DNA from: Streptomyces ochraceiscleroticus
Lineage (GTDB): Bacteria; Actinomycetota; Actinomycetes; Streptomycetales; Streptomycetaceae
Length of the DNA stretch: 64,000 bases
NCBI RefSeq assembly: GCF_000720485.1
Contig: NZ_JOAX01000026.1
Location: forward strand, 151,651-215,650
Direction: 5' to 3'
The notes under the pieces are model-generated. The model did no database searches. It had not been told where the DNA came from and saw only the letters and a list, made by a program, of their open reading frames with translations. Below are positions 62,917 to 64,000 of the stretch, piece after piece. The position numbers and the translations under genes are program-made. Numbering within the stretch: position 1 is the stretch's first letter; each line of letters starts with the position of its first letter.

Positions 62917-63828
62917 ATGTCTCAGACCCTCACGCGTCCGGCCCCCGCCGCCCCGCCGGACCCCGGCCCGCGCGCCCTCGCCGAGAAGTACGGCCTCACG
63001 GTCAGCGGCCGCCGCCCCTCGCTCCCGGAGTACGTCCGGCAGCTCTGGCGACGCCGTCACTTCATCTCCGCCTTCTCCAGCGCCAAGCTGACCGCCCAGT
63101 ACAGCCAGGCCAAGCTCGGCCAGCTCTGGCAGGTGGCCACGCCGCTGCTCAACGCGCTGGTCTACTACTTGATCTTCGGCCTGCTGCTCGGCACCCACCG
63201 GGGCGTGCCGGACTACATCCCGTTCCTGGTCACCGGCGTCTTCATCTTCACCTTCTCGCAGAGCTCGGTGCTGGCGGGGACGCGGGCGATCTCGGGCAAC
63301 CTCGGCCTGGTCCGGGCGCTGCATTTCCCGCGCGCCTGCCTGCCGATCTCCTTCTGCCTGATGCAGCTCAAGCAGCTCATGTTCTCCATGGGCGTGCTCG
63401 TGGTGATCCTGCTGGCATTCCGGCAGGTACCCGGCTGGTCCTGGCTGCTGGCGATCCCGGCGCTGTGCTTCCAGTTCGTCTTCAACACCGGCCTCGCGAT
63501 GATCATGGCGCGGCTCGGCAGCAAGACCCCCGACCTGGCCCAGCTCATGCCGTTCATCCTGCGCACCTGGATGTACGCCTCCGGCGTCATGTACAGCATC
63601 AGCGTGGTGACCGCCGGCAAGGACATCCCCGACATCGTCCAGTTCCTGCTGGACATCAACCCGGCCGCGGTCTACATCGACCTGGTGCGCTTCGCGCTCA
63701 TCGACTCCTTCACCGCCGCGCAGCTCCCCCCGCACGTGTGGGCCTGCGCCGCCGGCTGGGCGGTCGTGATGGGGCTGGTGGGCTTTGTGTACTTCTGGAA
63801 GGCGGAGGAGCGGTACGGCCGTGGCTGA
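62917..63828 (+). CDS. ABC-2 type polysaccharide/teichoic acid export permease (TagG-like)
   Basis: 303 residues from ATG 62917. N-terminal amphipathic segment (LPEYVRQLWRRRHFISAF), then six membrane helices of the ABC-2 polysaccharide exporter family: SAKLTAQYSQAKLGQLWQVATPLLNALVYYLIFG, AGTRAISGNLGLVRALHFPRACLPIS and FILRTWMYASGVMYSI. It forms the channel through which lipid-linked wall polymer leaves the cytoplasm. The ATPase gene overlaps its 3' end. Symbol tagG is by family resemblance. Confidence 0.88.
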   Translation: MSQTLTRPAPAAPPDPGPRALAEKYGLTVSGRRPSLPEYVRQLWRRRHFISAFSSAKLTAQYSQAKLGQLWQVATPLLNALVYYLIFGLLLGTHRGVPDYIPFLVTGVFIFTFSQSSVLAGTRAISGNLGLVRALHFPRACLPISFCLMQLKQLMFSMGVLVVILLAFRQVPGWSWLLAIPALCFQFVFNTGLAMIMARLGSKTPDLAQLMPFILRTWMYASGVMYSISVVTAGKDIPDIVQFLLDINPAAVYIDLVRFALIDSFTAAQLPPHVWACAAGWAVVMGLVGFVYFWKAEERYGRG

Positions 63829-64000
63829 GCAGCAGAACACCGATCTCCAGCAGCCGGCGGTCCAGGACGCCGCGATCGTGCGCCGCAAGCCCTCCACGGG
63901 CGTGCGGGAGGTGCACGCGGTCAAGGGCGTGACCTTCACCGCCTACCGGGGTGAGTCGATCGGCCTGATCGGCACCAATGGCTCGGGCAAGTCCACGCTG
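63821..64000 (+). CDS. ABC exporter ATP-binding protein (TagH-like), partial
   Basis: GTG at 63821, overlapping the permease stop codon (63826-63828) by eight bases. Only 60 codons are inside the window; the last ones show the Walker A motif GTNGSGKST, preceded by REVHAVKGVTFTAYRGESIGLIG. It is the expected energising partner of the TagG-like permease, with the 3' end outside the window. A short Gln-rich N-terminus (AEQQNTDLQQP) precedes the ATPase domain. Confidence 0.85.
   Translation, partial: MAEQQNTDLQQPAVQDAAIVRRKPSTGVREVHAVKGVTFTAYRGESIGLIGTNGSGKSTL

Overview
The window is a very G+C-rich stretch of actinobacterial chromosome, almost certainly from a Streptomyces. Evidence for this is the strong G/C bias at third codon positions, frequent GTG and TTG starts, and a gene order (murA, hup, malic enzyme, helicase, sigU/anti-sigma, hemD, narK, ssrA, smpB, ctp, ftsX, ftsE, prfB, pkaB, pkaA, sugar ABC operon, wall glycopolymer genes) that matches from memory the SCO2945-SCO2998 region of S. 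coelicolor. No insertion sequence, prophage, CRISPR array or tRNA gene was seen; the only structural RNA is tmRNA.

Layout. 1-3908 (minus): two subunits of a molybdenum hydroxylase (xanthine/CO dehydrogenase family), a FAD subunit and a 2Fe-2S subunit with very large disordered arms, cut by the left edge. 4571-10530: a secreted subtilisin-inhibitor-like protein, a DUF3039 protein, YqgE/AlgH, MurA, HU, malic enzyme and a cold-shock protein. 10758-21777: HelD-type helicase, ECF sigma factor with its zinc anti-sigma factor, a CGNR zinc-finger protein, HemD fused to a winged helix, a NarK transporter, a LysR regulator divergent from an MFS transporter, and a secreted esterase. 21933-28855 (mostly minus): ssrA, smpB, C-terminal processing protease, ftsX, ftsE, a tiny zinc-ribbon membrane protein, a sortase-anchored Gly/Asp-rich protein and prfB. 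29015-36533: two membrane Ser/Thr kinases, and a large FHA-FtsK-type ATPase divergent from one of them. 36728-40303: a sugar ABC importer (binding protein and two permeases, no ATPase).

40446-64000 is the most interesting part: a large wall glycopolymer (teichoic-acid-like) locus. It encodes four fusion proteins joining a GT2 glycosyltransferase to a TagF-like CDP-glycerol glycerophosphotransferase domain, two Stealth-type sugar-phosphate transferases (one fused to a GT4 glycosyltransferase), two paralogous SAM methyltransferases, a GT39-like membrane glycosyltransferase, a beta-rich protein of unknown function, GalE, and the start of a TagGH-type ABC exporter with a divergent TetR regulator. 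A plausible reading is that cytoplasmic enzymes assemble a glycosyl/glycerol-phosphate or hexose-phosphate polymer on a lipid carrier, GalE supplies UDP-galactose, methyltransferases decorate it, and the ABC pair exports it. The chemistry is inferred from families only.

Terminator hairpins separate most convergent genes. Two 81-bp copies of a dispersed repeat lie in opposite orientation at the borders of the central part of the glycopolymer locus, and a shorter copy lies upstream of prfB.
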